64,000 bases of DNA from CAILUG01 sp038125665 (GTDB taxonomy: Bacteria; Pseudomonadota; Gammaproteobacteria; Pseudomonadales; Pseudohongiellaceae): contig JAYPEI010000002.1 in assembly GCA_038125665.1 (NCBI GenBank), positions 1 to 64,000 of the forward strand. Direction: 5' to 3'. Below are positions 18,230 to 25,937 of the stretch, piece after piece. The notes beneath the pieces are model-generated. The model did no database searches and had not been told where the DNA came from. It was given only the letters and a program-made list of their open reading frames with translations. Position 1 is the first letter of the stretch, and each line of letters begins with the position of its first letter. Position numbers and translations under genes: made by a program.

Positions 18230-19495
18230 TTGCGGCTACTATACAACTGTTTACTAATGTTTTTGTTACCCATCGCCCTTATCAAACTTTGGAAGCGTAG
18301 CTTGAAGTCTCCAGCATACCGTCTGCGATGGAAAGAACGTCTTGGTTATTATGAAGATAAACCTTCATTAAAGGAAAAATTAGTTATTGTTGTTCATGCC
18401 GTTTCTGTCGGTGAAGTGCATGCAGCGTTGCCTTTAGTGGAATGGCTCCTAAATAGAGCAGAAAAATTAACAATTGTTGTTACAACAACAACTCCCACTG
18501 GAGCCGAACGTGTTCGCCAACTCTTGGGTGACAGAGTGCAACATTATTACTTACCTTGGGATTACAGTGGAGCTGTAAAACGTTTTTTAATACATGTTGA
18601 GCCTCAGTTAATTATACTCATGGAGACAGAGCTTTGGCCAAATCTTATCCATTATTGTCATCAGTGGGACATTAAATTAGTGCTAGCCAATGCGCGCCTA
18701 TCAGCAAGGTCAGCGCAGCGTTATCAAAGGTTTTCGAATTTCACTGCCAAAATGTTGAGATCATTGGATCATGCTGCTGTACAACACGCTAGTGATGCTG
18801 AACGTCTGCAAAAATTGGGTTTACCTATTCCAAAAACTACCATAATAGGGACATTGAAATATGACATGCAGCTTGATGAAAAACAGAGACAACTAGCCTT
18901 GGGAGAAAAAGAGCGCTGGGGATCGCGCCCCGTTTGGATAGCAGCGAGTACCAGAGAAGGCGAGGAAGGGAAAGTTCTTGTAGCAGCAAAAGCAATCTTA
19001 CAGAGTTATCCTGATGCCCTGTTGATCCTAGTGCCGCGTCATCCCGAGCGTTTCTCAGGGGTAGCTGCTCAAGCTCTAAAGGCAGGCCTACTCTTACAAC
19101 GATACTCTGATAAACAGTCACTATCGAAAGAAACACAGGTGCTACTGGGAGACACTATGGGTCAGCTATCCTATTTTTACTATTTGGCAGAAGTTGCTTT
19201 TGTTGGTGGCTCACTTGTAGATATGGGATGCCAGAATGTGATAGAACCTGCTGCGATAGGGCTACCTATTTTTTGTGGACCTTCCCGCTTCAATTTCCAG
19301 CAAGTCACAGAAGATTTAGAGTCAGTGGGCGCTTTGAAAGAAGTGGGCTCTGCTTTCGAATTAGCAATGGAGGTGAGTCAATTATTCGCTGATGGAACCT
19401 TGCGTAGATATAGAGGCTCTGCTGCGAGAGAACTTGTGGCTCGGGAGCAAGGTGCAGGGAAACGGTTACAACAATTGATTAGCGGTTACCTTTGA
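18230..19495 (+). CDS. waaA: 3-deoxy-D-manno-octulosonic acid (Kdo) transferase
   Basis: WaaA transfers Kdo from CMP-Kdo to lipid IVA on the cytoplasmic face of the inner membrane. About 421 residues, close to E. coli WaaA (425). An N-terminal hydrophobic anchor (LLYNCLLMFLLPIALIKLW) precedes the GT30 domain with HAVSVGEVHAALPLV and the catalytic-region glutamate. The C-terminal half has IPKTTIIGTLKYD, a VPRHPERF loop and VGGSLVDMGCQNVIEPAA. I chose TTG at 18230: GGAG lies 7 bases upstream and homologues begin with this helix. A TTG at 18164 would add 22 unlikely residues. Confidence 0.94.
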   Translation: MRLLYNCLLMFLLPIALIKLWKRSLKSPAYRLRWKERLGYYEDKPSLKEKLVIVVHAVSVGEVHAALPLVEWLLNRAEKLTIVVTTTTPTGAERVRQLLGDRVQHYYLPWDYSGAVKRFLIHVEPQLIILMETELWPNLIHYCHQWDIKLVLANARLSARSAQRYQRFSNFTAKMLRSLDHAAVQHASDAERLQKLGLPIPKTTIIGTLKYDMQLDEKQRQLALGEKERWGSRPVWIAASTREGEEGKVLVAAKAILQSYPDALLILVPRHPERFSGVAAQALKAGLLLQRYSDKQSLSKETQVLLGDTMGQLSYFYYLAEVAFVGGSLVDMGCQNVIEPAAIGLPIFCGPSRFNFQQVTEDLESVGALKEVGSAFELAMEVSQLFADGTLRRYRGSAARELVAREQGAGKRLQQLISGYL

Positions 19496-19642
19496 AAATC
19501 AGAAAGAGCATTAAACATGCTTGAGGAGCTTTGCATAAGGAAATTTGATTTTTAATACTAAAGCAACCCTGCCCAAAATATGTTGTGAGTGTGTGTAGGA
19601 GAGCGAAAATGTTTCAGCTAGAACAAAACTGATGAAAAGGCT

Positions 19643-21019
19643 TCACTCACTCAGCCAAGCATTCAATTCAACTACGTCTTGTGGGCTTAGAACACCTGCT
19701 GAGAATTTAAGATTCAGGACATCTAAAACATATTGTACTCGGGCATTGGCCAGATCACGTTCGGCTTGGAATAAGGTTCTTTGAGCAAGAACAACATCCA
19801 CAACGTTACGAGTTCCTACTTCTGCGCCGACTTCTGTCGCTTCAAGCGCACTCTGAGCTGAAAGCAATGCCTGCGCCCTGGCTTGCACAGCTCGAACATC
19901 TGTTTCAACACTACGCCAATAGTTGCGAATTGCCTGCGTATTATCCCTTTCAGCTTTAGTGAGAACTTCCTCGTTGGCATCACGTGTGTAGTAAGCCTGA
20001 CGTAAGCGAGCGGAATTTGCTCCTCCCTGATACAAGGGATAGCTGAAATTAACAGTGACTGCAGAAGATTCAGAGGCAAGATTTGGTACGAAGCTCAACG
20101 GGTTACCACTTTGGTTCCAGTTGTAATTCATATTCAGTTCGAGTGTCGGTAACATTGCAGCTTTAGCAGCTTTGGCGTCGTTCTTCGATGCTTCGAAAAC
20201 AAGACGTGCAGCTTGCACTTGTGGATTTTGATCCAGTCCTTGGGCAACCCAAGTGTCTAGCTCAGAATCGTTTGGCACTATCGGGAAATCTTCAGATAGG
20301 TCTGCCAAGGTCTTGTACGGTCTTCCTGTGATTGCCTCTAGAGCCTCCCAGCGTTGGCTCAGATTGTTTTCCTCAACCAGCCTGTTGACGCCAGCTAGAT
20401 CTGCGTTTGCTTGGGAGTCATAGACATCAGTAATAGGTACTAAACCTACTTCGAAGCGTTCCTTAGTTTGCTCCAGAACCTGTAATGCAGCAGTTTCCTG
20501 TGCAACTAAAGAGTTGAGGTTAATCTGGCTACGCAAGACATCAAAATAGGCTACTGCGACACGCTGTATCAGTTGTTGCTCAGCTTGTGCGAGATTTAAA
20601 CTAGCCGCTTTATCCGTATCTTTCAATGATTGTAGGGAATACCAAGCCTGAAAGTTAAGCAGGGTTTGACTCAGGCTTAGACCATATCCTTTTGTAGTGA
20701 AGCCATCGCTAAAGCTATGTTGAGGAGGATTAAAAAAACCGCCTTGTGCTGCCTGTCCATCTACACCAGAAGTGTCCCTTGATTGGCGGGCATTGATATT
20801 TACTCTTGGTTTTAAGGTCGCATACCCCTGATCTAGCTGAGTATGTTGAGCATTGAAGCTTGCACGAGCTTGACGAATCTGAGGGTCTTTTTCTGCTGCC
20901 TCTCGGAAGATTCCAAGCAAGTCTTCAGCTTGGGTAGAGGTTGCAGCGCTTAATCCAAGAATAAGACTTACCGTAACGCTTAGATAAAAGCGTGAGTTTT
21001 CGATAAAAAGAGGTGGCAT
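19643..21019 (-). CDS. tolC: TolC family outer-membrane efflux/secretion channel
   Basis: This protein forms the trimeric outer-membrane duct used by drug efflux pumps and type I secretion. The mature part carries the two repeated OEP domains: one with LGIFREAAEKDPQIRQARASF at its start, and a second beginning near the middle with DTWVAQGLDQNPQVQAARL. FSYPLYQGGANSARLRQAYY is the characteristic outer-membrane strand region. A signal peptide (SVTVSLILGLSAATSTQA) precedes the first domain. I chose ATG 21019 because GGAG lies 6 bases upstream; the ATG at 21037 has no such site. No adaptor or pump gene is adjacent, as is common for general-purpose TolC. Confidence 0.93.
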   Translation of the reverse strand: MPPLFIENSRFYLSVTVSLILGLSAATSTQAEDLLGIFREAAEKDPQIRQARASFNAQHTQLDQGYATLKPRVNINARQSRDTSGVDGQAAQGGFFNPPQHSFSDGFTTKGYGLSLSQTLLNFQAWYSLQSLKDTDKAASLNLAQAEQQLIQRVAVAYFDVLRSQINLNSLVAQETAALQVLEQTKERFEVGLVPITDVYDSQANADLAGVNRLVEENNLSQRWEALEAITGRPYKTLADLSEDFPIVPNDSELDTWVAQGLDQNPQVQAARLVFEASKNDAKAAKAAMLPTLELNMNYNWNQSGNPLSFVPNLASESSAVTVNFSYPLYQGGANSARLRQAYYTRDANEEVLTKAERDNTQAIRNYWRSVETDVRAVQARAQALLSAQSALEATEVGAEVGTRNVVDVVLAQRTLFQAERDLANARVQYVLDVLNLKFSAGVLSPQDVVELNAWLSE

Positions 21020-21038
21020 GTAAAACTCCGTACGCATG

Positions 21039-21056
21039 ACTGACTAGCCGGTCAGT
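21039..21056. promoter_or_regulatory. palindromic operator candidate in the tolC leader
   Basis: ACTGAC-TAGCCG-GTCAGT is a perfect 6-base inverted repeat with a 6-base spacer, beginning about 20 bases upstream of the preferred tolC ATG. Dyads of the form TGAC-N6-GTCA resemble operators of TetR-type efflux repressors. Its position would allow a repressor to block transcription or early elongation of tolC. No TetR gene is in this window. Confidence 0.45.
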
Positions 21057-21257
21057 TTATTCTGCTGTCAGGACAAGTCAAGTAAATACTTAAAATGACG
21101 ATTTAATATTGTTGCAAGAACCTAATTAAGGCAATTTTACCAGACTCAGCCCATTCATGTCCTGTTCCGTGTCATCGTTAAACTGTAGTATCAATGTACG
21201 GTTGGAAAATATTCAGCTTAATTTAGCTGCTCTCCTACAGCTGAGGTAATCGAGAAA

Positions 21258-21905
21258 ATGACTTCTAGCATTTATCTAAGAAACAAAAGGTTAGAGTTAG
21301 GGTTTAGTATGCAAGACGTTAAAGTTCTCAAACGTGAAACCTCTTACGCGGGCTATCTAAGGGTAGACCAGTTAAAGATCAGTATAAGACACTTTGAGGG
21401 TGGGTGGAGTAGGCCATTTCAACGTGAAGTGTTAATGAGGCCGTCCGGAGTCGGAGTACTATTGCATGATCCAGTAACTGATCAACTGCTATTGGTTGAG
21501 CAATTTCGAGTGGGATGCCTTGAGGATGAGAGTAATGGACCTTGGACTCTAGAGCTCGTTGCAGGCATGGTAGATAAAGATCTTAGTCCAGAAGATATCG
21601 CAAGGCTAGAATGCCAAGAAGAAGCTGGTCTGTTTATTAATGAGCTCACGTACATGCTCAATTATTATAATAGCCCTGGTTGTAGCGCAGAAAAACTCAG
21701 CATTTATTATGCCACATTTGACGCATTAACCTATCAGGAAGGTATTCATGGTGTAGAAACTGAAAATGAGAATATCAGAACCTTACTCGTTCCCCGTGCC
21801 ACTGCAATGGCAGCACTAAGTGTAGGTAGAATAAATAATGCGATGACCATTATTGCGTTACAATGGTTAGCATTGAAGTTATCGAAAACATGCAATACCC
21901 TCTAA
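21258..21905 (+). CDS. nudF: ADP-ribose pyrophosphatase (NudF-like Nudix hydrolase)
   Basis: NudF hydrolyses ADP-ribose to AMP and ribose 5-phosphate. The 215 residues align well with E. coli NudF: VKVLKRETSYAGY, LLVEQFRVG, the Nudix box and IDNAxxxIALQWL near the end. The box reads AGMVDKDLSPEDIARLECQEEAGL. Compared with GX5EX7REUXEEXGU, the first E is L and the R of RE is L, while the metal-binding glutamates of LECQEE remain. Activity may be altered. It begins the nudF-yqiB-cpdA-yqiA-parE run typical of gammaproteobacteria. The start is the first ATG; a Met at residue 18 is an alternative. Confidence 0.86.
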   Translation: MTSSIYLRNKRLELGFSMQDVKVLKRETSYAGYLRVDQLKISIRHFEGGWSRPFQREVLMRPSGVGVLLHDPVTDQLLLVEQFRVGCLEDESNGPWTLELVAGMVDKDLSPEDIARLECQEEAGLFINELTYMLNYYNSPGCSAEKLSIYYATFDALTYQEGIHGVETENENIRTLLVPRATAMAALSVGRINNAMTIIALQWLALKLSKTCNTL

Positions 21906-21978
21906 GTAAAAGGTTACACTAAATACAGCGATAAAATTTAGCAAATTAATTTGGCAGTAAGTGCAGGTCATAATAGCA

Positions 21979-22539
21979 GTGAAAAAAATAAGAAGGAAAT
22001 TCCCACTCGATCTCAGCGCTGCTCTTGCTGTGTGTGACTGGAATTATCTGCGCTTACTTAAATTACTTCCACGTTCGAAAATAGGTAATTTTCAAAGTAT
22101 TGGACTGCCCAATTTAGGTAATCTTAATAATCCTGTAGTTGAACTCAGAGTGTTGGAAGATTTTCGCTATACCACTACTATTGTGATGACTATTATTACT
22201 TCTTCTCTGCACCATGCAGACTCAGAGCCAGCCCCTCGCACCAAGGCCGGCGCCAGTGAGTTTTTTAAGCTACCTCACTTACGAGTGCGTCTCTATCACG
22301 ATGCTTGCACAGCAGAGGTTATCGAGTATCAGGGGGAAATATCATTTTTTCTACGTGCTCATCCGATAAAAGACCTTCAGCCAGGTAATGCCATCGATGA
22401 CAAACAGCAGGTCAATGAATTATTGGCTCATTGGTTACAATTATGCTTAGACCATGGCGTTGCGTCCAATGATAGCTTTACTCTGAAACTTCCTACACTG
22501 ATCAACGCATATCCATCGCAACAGGAAAGTCTGTCTTGA
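21979..22539 (+). CDS. yqiB: DUF1249 family protein (YqiB)
   Basis: A conserved gammaproteobacterial protein of unknown function, here about 186 residues. The family N-terminus (FPLDLSAALAVCDWNYLRLLKLLP) and the central EDFRYTTTIVMTI and LPHLRVRLYHDACTAEVIEYQ match DUF1249, which always occurs between nudF and cpdA as seen here. The start is uncertain: GTG 21979 gives a family-like N-terminus and GTG 21961 would add six residues. Its stop codon overlaps the TTG start of cpdA. A role linked to cAMP or nucleotide metabolism is suggested only by neighbours. Confidence 0.85.
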   Translation: MKKIRRKFPLDLSAALAVCDWNYLRLLKLLPRSKIGNFQSIGLPNLGNLNNPVVELRVLEDFRYTTTIVMTIITSSLHHADSEPAPRTKAGASEFFKLPHLRVRLYHDACTAEVIEYQGEISFFLRAHPIKDLQPGNAIDDKQQVNELLAHWLQLCLDHGVASNDSFTLKLPTLINAYPSQQESLS

Positions 22540-23315
22540 GTCATTTGCTCCTTCAATTTACAGATATGCATCTCTATGCTGACCCACAAAGTCAATTAAT
22601 GGGAATCTCCACAGCTGAGAGTTTTCAGGCTGTGCTGAAGCTAGCAAAAAACCATTTTCCCAATCCGGAGCTACTCCTAATAACTGGAGACATTAGTCAG
22701 GATGAAACATCTCAAAGCTATATACTACTAGACAAATTACTGAAGAAATTTTTTGCAGACCAACCGGGCTTGTTGCTAGCGGGTAATCACGACATACCAC
22801 AGGTTTTGGGAAAAGTGTTTCCTGATAAATATGCCGACCATCACTCCTATGCACTGGCATCATGGCGTATCATGAGCTTGAACTCAGCAGTGCCAGGACA
22901 AGTAGCGGGTGCACTCAGTGAAGATAGCTTGAAATGGCTGTCTACTGAACTCATGAATTGTCAGGAAGACAACATACTGGTAACTCTACATCATAATCCA
23001 GTGCCTATTAGGGCTCATTGGCTTCAGCTTCATGCCTTACAGAACCCTGAAGCTCTGCTGGAAGTTCTACGGCTAAGTCCCCGTATTCGTGCTGTGGTAT
23101 TTGGACATATTCATCAGGAGTTAGATGAAGTGCATTATGGCATTCGTTTTCTAGGCTCTCCCTCTACCTGTGTTCAGTTTCATCCACTACACAAAGAATT
23201 TGCAGTTGACACTCAGCAGCCCGGTTATCGCTGGATGGTGTTAGAGTCATCAGGTAAGCTGAAAACCGGTGTTGAAAGGTTACCAGCAGGAAGCTATCAA
23301 GCTCATATTGAGTAA
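22536..23315 (+). CDS. cpdA: 3',5'-cyclic-AMP phosphodiesterase
   Basis: CpdA hydrolyses cAMP to AMP. The 259-residue calcineurin-like metallophosphatase has the full set of metal ligands: DMH in FTDMHLY, GD in ITGDISQD, GNHD in LLAGNHDIP, HHNP, and GHIH in VVFGHIHQEL. The start is TTG at 22536, overlapping the yqiB stop, with AGGA about 11 bases upstream. Homologues also start within one or two residues of this position, so coupled translation from TTG is likely. Confidence 0.93.
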   Translation: MSHLLLQFTDMHLYADPQSQLMGISTAESFQAVLKLAKNHFPNPELLLITGDISQDETSQSYILLDKLLKKFFADQPGLLLAGNHDIPQVLGKVFPDKYADHHSYALASWRIMSLNSAVPGQVAGALSEDSLKWLSTELMNCQEDNILVTLHHNPVPIRAHWLQLHALQNPEALLEVLRLSPRIRAVVFGHIHQELDEVHYGIRFLGSPSTCVQFHPLHKEFAVDTQQPGYRWMVLESSGKLKTGVERLPAGSYQAHIE

Positions 23316-23322
23316 TTAGCAC

Positions 23323-23958
23323 ATGAAAGACCACACTAAGATGGAAGATGGGAAATTTAGCTCTAGCCATGCCTCAGCTAGAAGCGCCTTATACCTCCAC
23401 GGATTTAATTCCTCACCCAGGTCTACAAAGGCTAGACAAACAGTAGACTATCTATACCATCTTGGTATCAAAGTAACTTGTCCACAGTTATCCCATAATC
23501 CTACACAAGCAATCCAACAGTGCGAGGACTTACTTGAAAAAGAAAAGCCACAATTACTAGTGGGTTCTTCACTTGGAGGATTTTATGCATCCGTGCTATT
23601 GGAGCGTCATAGACGGGGCGAACCTCTATTGAAGGCTGCCTTGATTAACCCGGCTGTTGATCCAACACGTCATTTAGGAGAGGGGTTTCTGGGTCCTCAC
23701 ACAAACCACTACACAGGAGAAACTTATGAGTTCACTCGAGAGTATGGGTTAGCTTTAAGGGAAATGACACCGGAAAAAATAATAGAGCCAGAGGCCTATT
23801 TAGTCTTGTTGCAGACGGGCGATACAATTCTCAATTATCGTTGGGCAATGACTTACTATATGGGTGCTAGTATAGATGTAGTAGAAGGCGGTTCCCATGC
23901 CTATGATAACTACGGGTATGCCCTTGAAAAAATTAGTGCCTTCCTGGCTGTGAATTAA
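23323..23958 (+). CDS. yqiA: YqiA/UPF0227 family alpha/beta-hydrolase
   Basis: An esterase-like protein of 211 residues. The alpha/beta-hydrolase features are YLHGFNSSP (oxyanion region), nucleophile Ser in VGSSLGGFYAS, Asp in LQTGDTILNYR, and His in VEGGSHAYDNY. The first 20 residues are polar and not conserved; the Met at residue 7 could be the true start. It lies between cpdA and parE as in other gammaproteobacteria. The natural substrate is not known. Confidence 0.88.
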   Translation: MKDHTKMEDGKFSSSHASARSALYLHGFNSSPRSTKARQTVDYLYHLGIKVTCPQLSHNPTQAIQQCEDLLEKEKPQLLVGSSLGGFYASVLLERHRRGEPLLKAALINPAVDPTRHLGEGFLGPHTNHYTGETYEFTREYGLALREMTPEKIIEPEAYLVLLQTGDTILNYRWAMTYYMGASIDVVEGGSHAYDNYGYALEKISAFLAVN

Positions 23959-23976
23959 TTAAGAAGAGCGTGTGCA

Positions 23977-25920
23977 GTGAGTAAAGTGAAGAAATCTCCT
24001 GGAGCTTCGGCGACCAGTCAAGGTAAAGAATACAACGCTGGATCAATAGAGATTCTTAGTGGTTTAGACCCTGTCCGTCGTCGTCCCGGAATGTATACCG
24101 ACACCAGTCGGCCTAATCACTTAATTCAGGAAGTCTTAGATAATAGTGTAGATGAAGCTTTAGCTGGTCATGCTAGAGAAATAAAAGTGATTCTTCACAA
24201 AGACGGTTGGGTGGAAGTTATTGATGATGGCCGAGGAATGCCTGTAGATATTCATCCCGAAGAACAAGTAAGTGGTGTCGAACTCATCCTAACTCGACTG
24301 CATGCAGGTGGGAAGTTTTCAAACGATAACTACCGTTTCTCTGGTGGACTCCATGGGGTAGGTGTGAGCGTTGTCAATGCGCTCTCGGCAAAACTAGAAG
24401 TGGAGATTAAGCGTGGTGGACAGATCTATAAAATGACTTTCGCCGACGGTGAAAAACAAAGCGAACTTGAAGTCATTGATACAGTTGGTCAACGAAATAC
24501 AGGTACCACTGTGCGCTTTTTACCGAATAGTACTTATTTTGACTCTCCAACTATCTCTATTACACGGCTTACTCATGTATTGCGAGCAAAGGCAGTATTA
24601 TGCCCAGGGTTAAAAGTAAGTTTTACAGATCTGACAGTGAGTGAAGATAAATCGCGAAGTGATCAATGGTATTACGAAGATGGATTAGCGGATTATTTAC
24701 GTAGCACTATTAGTGATAATCTTTGCCTGCCGGCTGAGCCTTTTACTGGTGTAGTGCAGGAAGAAACTCAAGCGGTCGATTGGGCAGTGCTTTGGTTGCC
24801 TGAAGGGGGGGAGATTACCACTGAAAGTTATGTGAACCTAATTCCTACCATGCAAGGGGGAACTCATGTCAATGGGTTCCGCACAGGTCTTACAGAAGCC
24901 ATTCGTGAGTTCTGTGAATTTAGGAACTTGGTTCCTCGTGGGATTAAGCTAAGTTCCGAAGATATCTGGGATCGTTGTTCTTTTGTACTTTCTATTAAAT
25001 TACTTGACCCACAATTCGCCGGACAAACTAAAGAGCGTTTGTCATCTCGAGAATGTGCAGGTTTTGTCACTGGCGCGGTAAAGGATAAGTTTTCCCTCTG
25101 GTTGAATCAGCATACTGCTGAGGCAGAGCTATTAGCCGAGATGTGTATTAATAATGCGCAGGCAAGGCTAAAAGCTTCCAAGCAAGTTGTTCGCAAACGT
25201 GTCACGCAAGGGCCAGCCTTACCAGGCAAGTTAGCAGATTGCTCAACACAAGAGGTATTACGTGGTGAACTTTTTCTAGTCGAAGGAGACTCTGCTGGTG
25301 GCTCTGCTAAGCAAGCTCGTAACCGTGATACTCAGGCAATCATGCCCTTAAGGGGGAAGATTCTGAATACATGGGAAGTCAGTTCTGGTGAGATTCTAGG
25401 TTCACAAGAAGTTCATGATATTGCTACAGCTGTTGGAGTAGATCCAGCCTCTGATGATCTGTCTGGTCTACGCTATGGCAAGATATGCATTCTTGCTGAT
25501 GCGGATTCTGATGGATTGCATATTGCTACTCTACTATGCGCACTTTTTATGAAACATTTTTCTGCCTTAGTTACAGCGGGCCATGTTTACATGGCGATGC
25601 CACCGCTATATCGAATTGATATTGGGAAAGAGATTTTCTATGCGTTAGACGAAGAGGAAAAAGATAATATTCTCGAGCGGTTGCAAGCTGAAGGGAAAAA
25701 AAACCGGCCGAATGTCCTACGCTTTAAAGGTTTAGGAGAAATGAATCCAGCACAGTTGCGTGAAACGACAATGAATCCAGACACACGTCGACTTGTTCAG
25801 TTGCAGTTAGATGATGTCAAACTCACTGAAACCCTGATGGATATGCTATTGGCGAAAAAGCGCTCCGGGGAACGCAAAGATTGGTTGGAAAAAAGGGGTA
25901 ATGAGGCAGAGTATGAATAG
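23977..25920 (+). CDS. parE: DNA topoisomerase IV subunit B
   Basis: ParE is the ATPase subunit of topoisomerase IV, which decatenates daughter chromosomes. The 647 residues show the GHKL ATP site (QEVLDNSVDEALAGHA, then DDGRGMPV and GLHGVGVSVVNALS) and the transducer domain. The TOPRIM domain follows, with LVEGDSAGGSAKQ, then IMPLRGKILN and ILADADSDGLHI. It starts at GTG 23977 after an AAGAAGAG-rich leader and ends 17 bases before parC, its partner. Confidence 0.96.
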   Translation: MSKVKKSPGASATSQGKEYNAGSIEILSGLDPVRRRPGMYTDTSRPNHLIQEVLDNSVDEALAGHAREIKVILHKDGWVEVIDDGRGMPVDIHPEEQVSGVELILTRLHAGGKFSNDNYRFSGGLHGVGVSVVNALSAKLEVEIKRGGQIYKMTFADGEKQSELEVIDTVGQRNTGTTVRFLPNSTYFDSPTISITRLTHVLRAKAVLCPGLKVSFTDLTVSEDKSRSDQWYYEDGLADYLRSTISDNLCLPAEPFTGVVQEETQAVDWAVLWLPEGGEITTESYVNLIPTMQGGTHVNGFRTGLTEAIREFCEFRNLVPRGIKLSSEDIWDRCSFVLSIKLLDPQFAGQTKERLSSRECAGFVTGAVKDKFSLWLNQHTAEAELLAEMCINNAQARLKASKQVVRKRVTQGPALPGKLADCSTQEVLRGELFLVEGDSAGGSAKQARNRDTQAIMPLRGKILNTWEVSSGEILGSQEVHDIATAVGVDPASDDLSGLRYGKICILADADSDGLHIATLLCALFMKHFSALVTAGHVYMAMPPLYRIDIGKEIFYALDEEEKDNILERLQAEGKKNRPNVLRFKGLGEMNPAQLRETTMNPDTRRLVQLQLDDVKLTETLMDMLLAKKRSGERKDWLEKRGNEAEYE

Positions 25921-25937
25921 AGTAAGAGTAGAATAAT

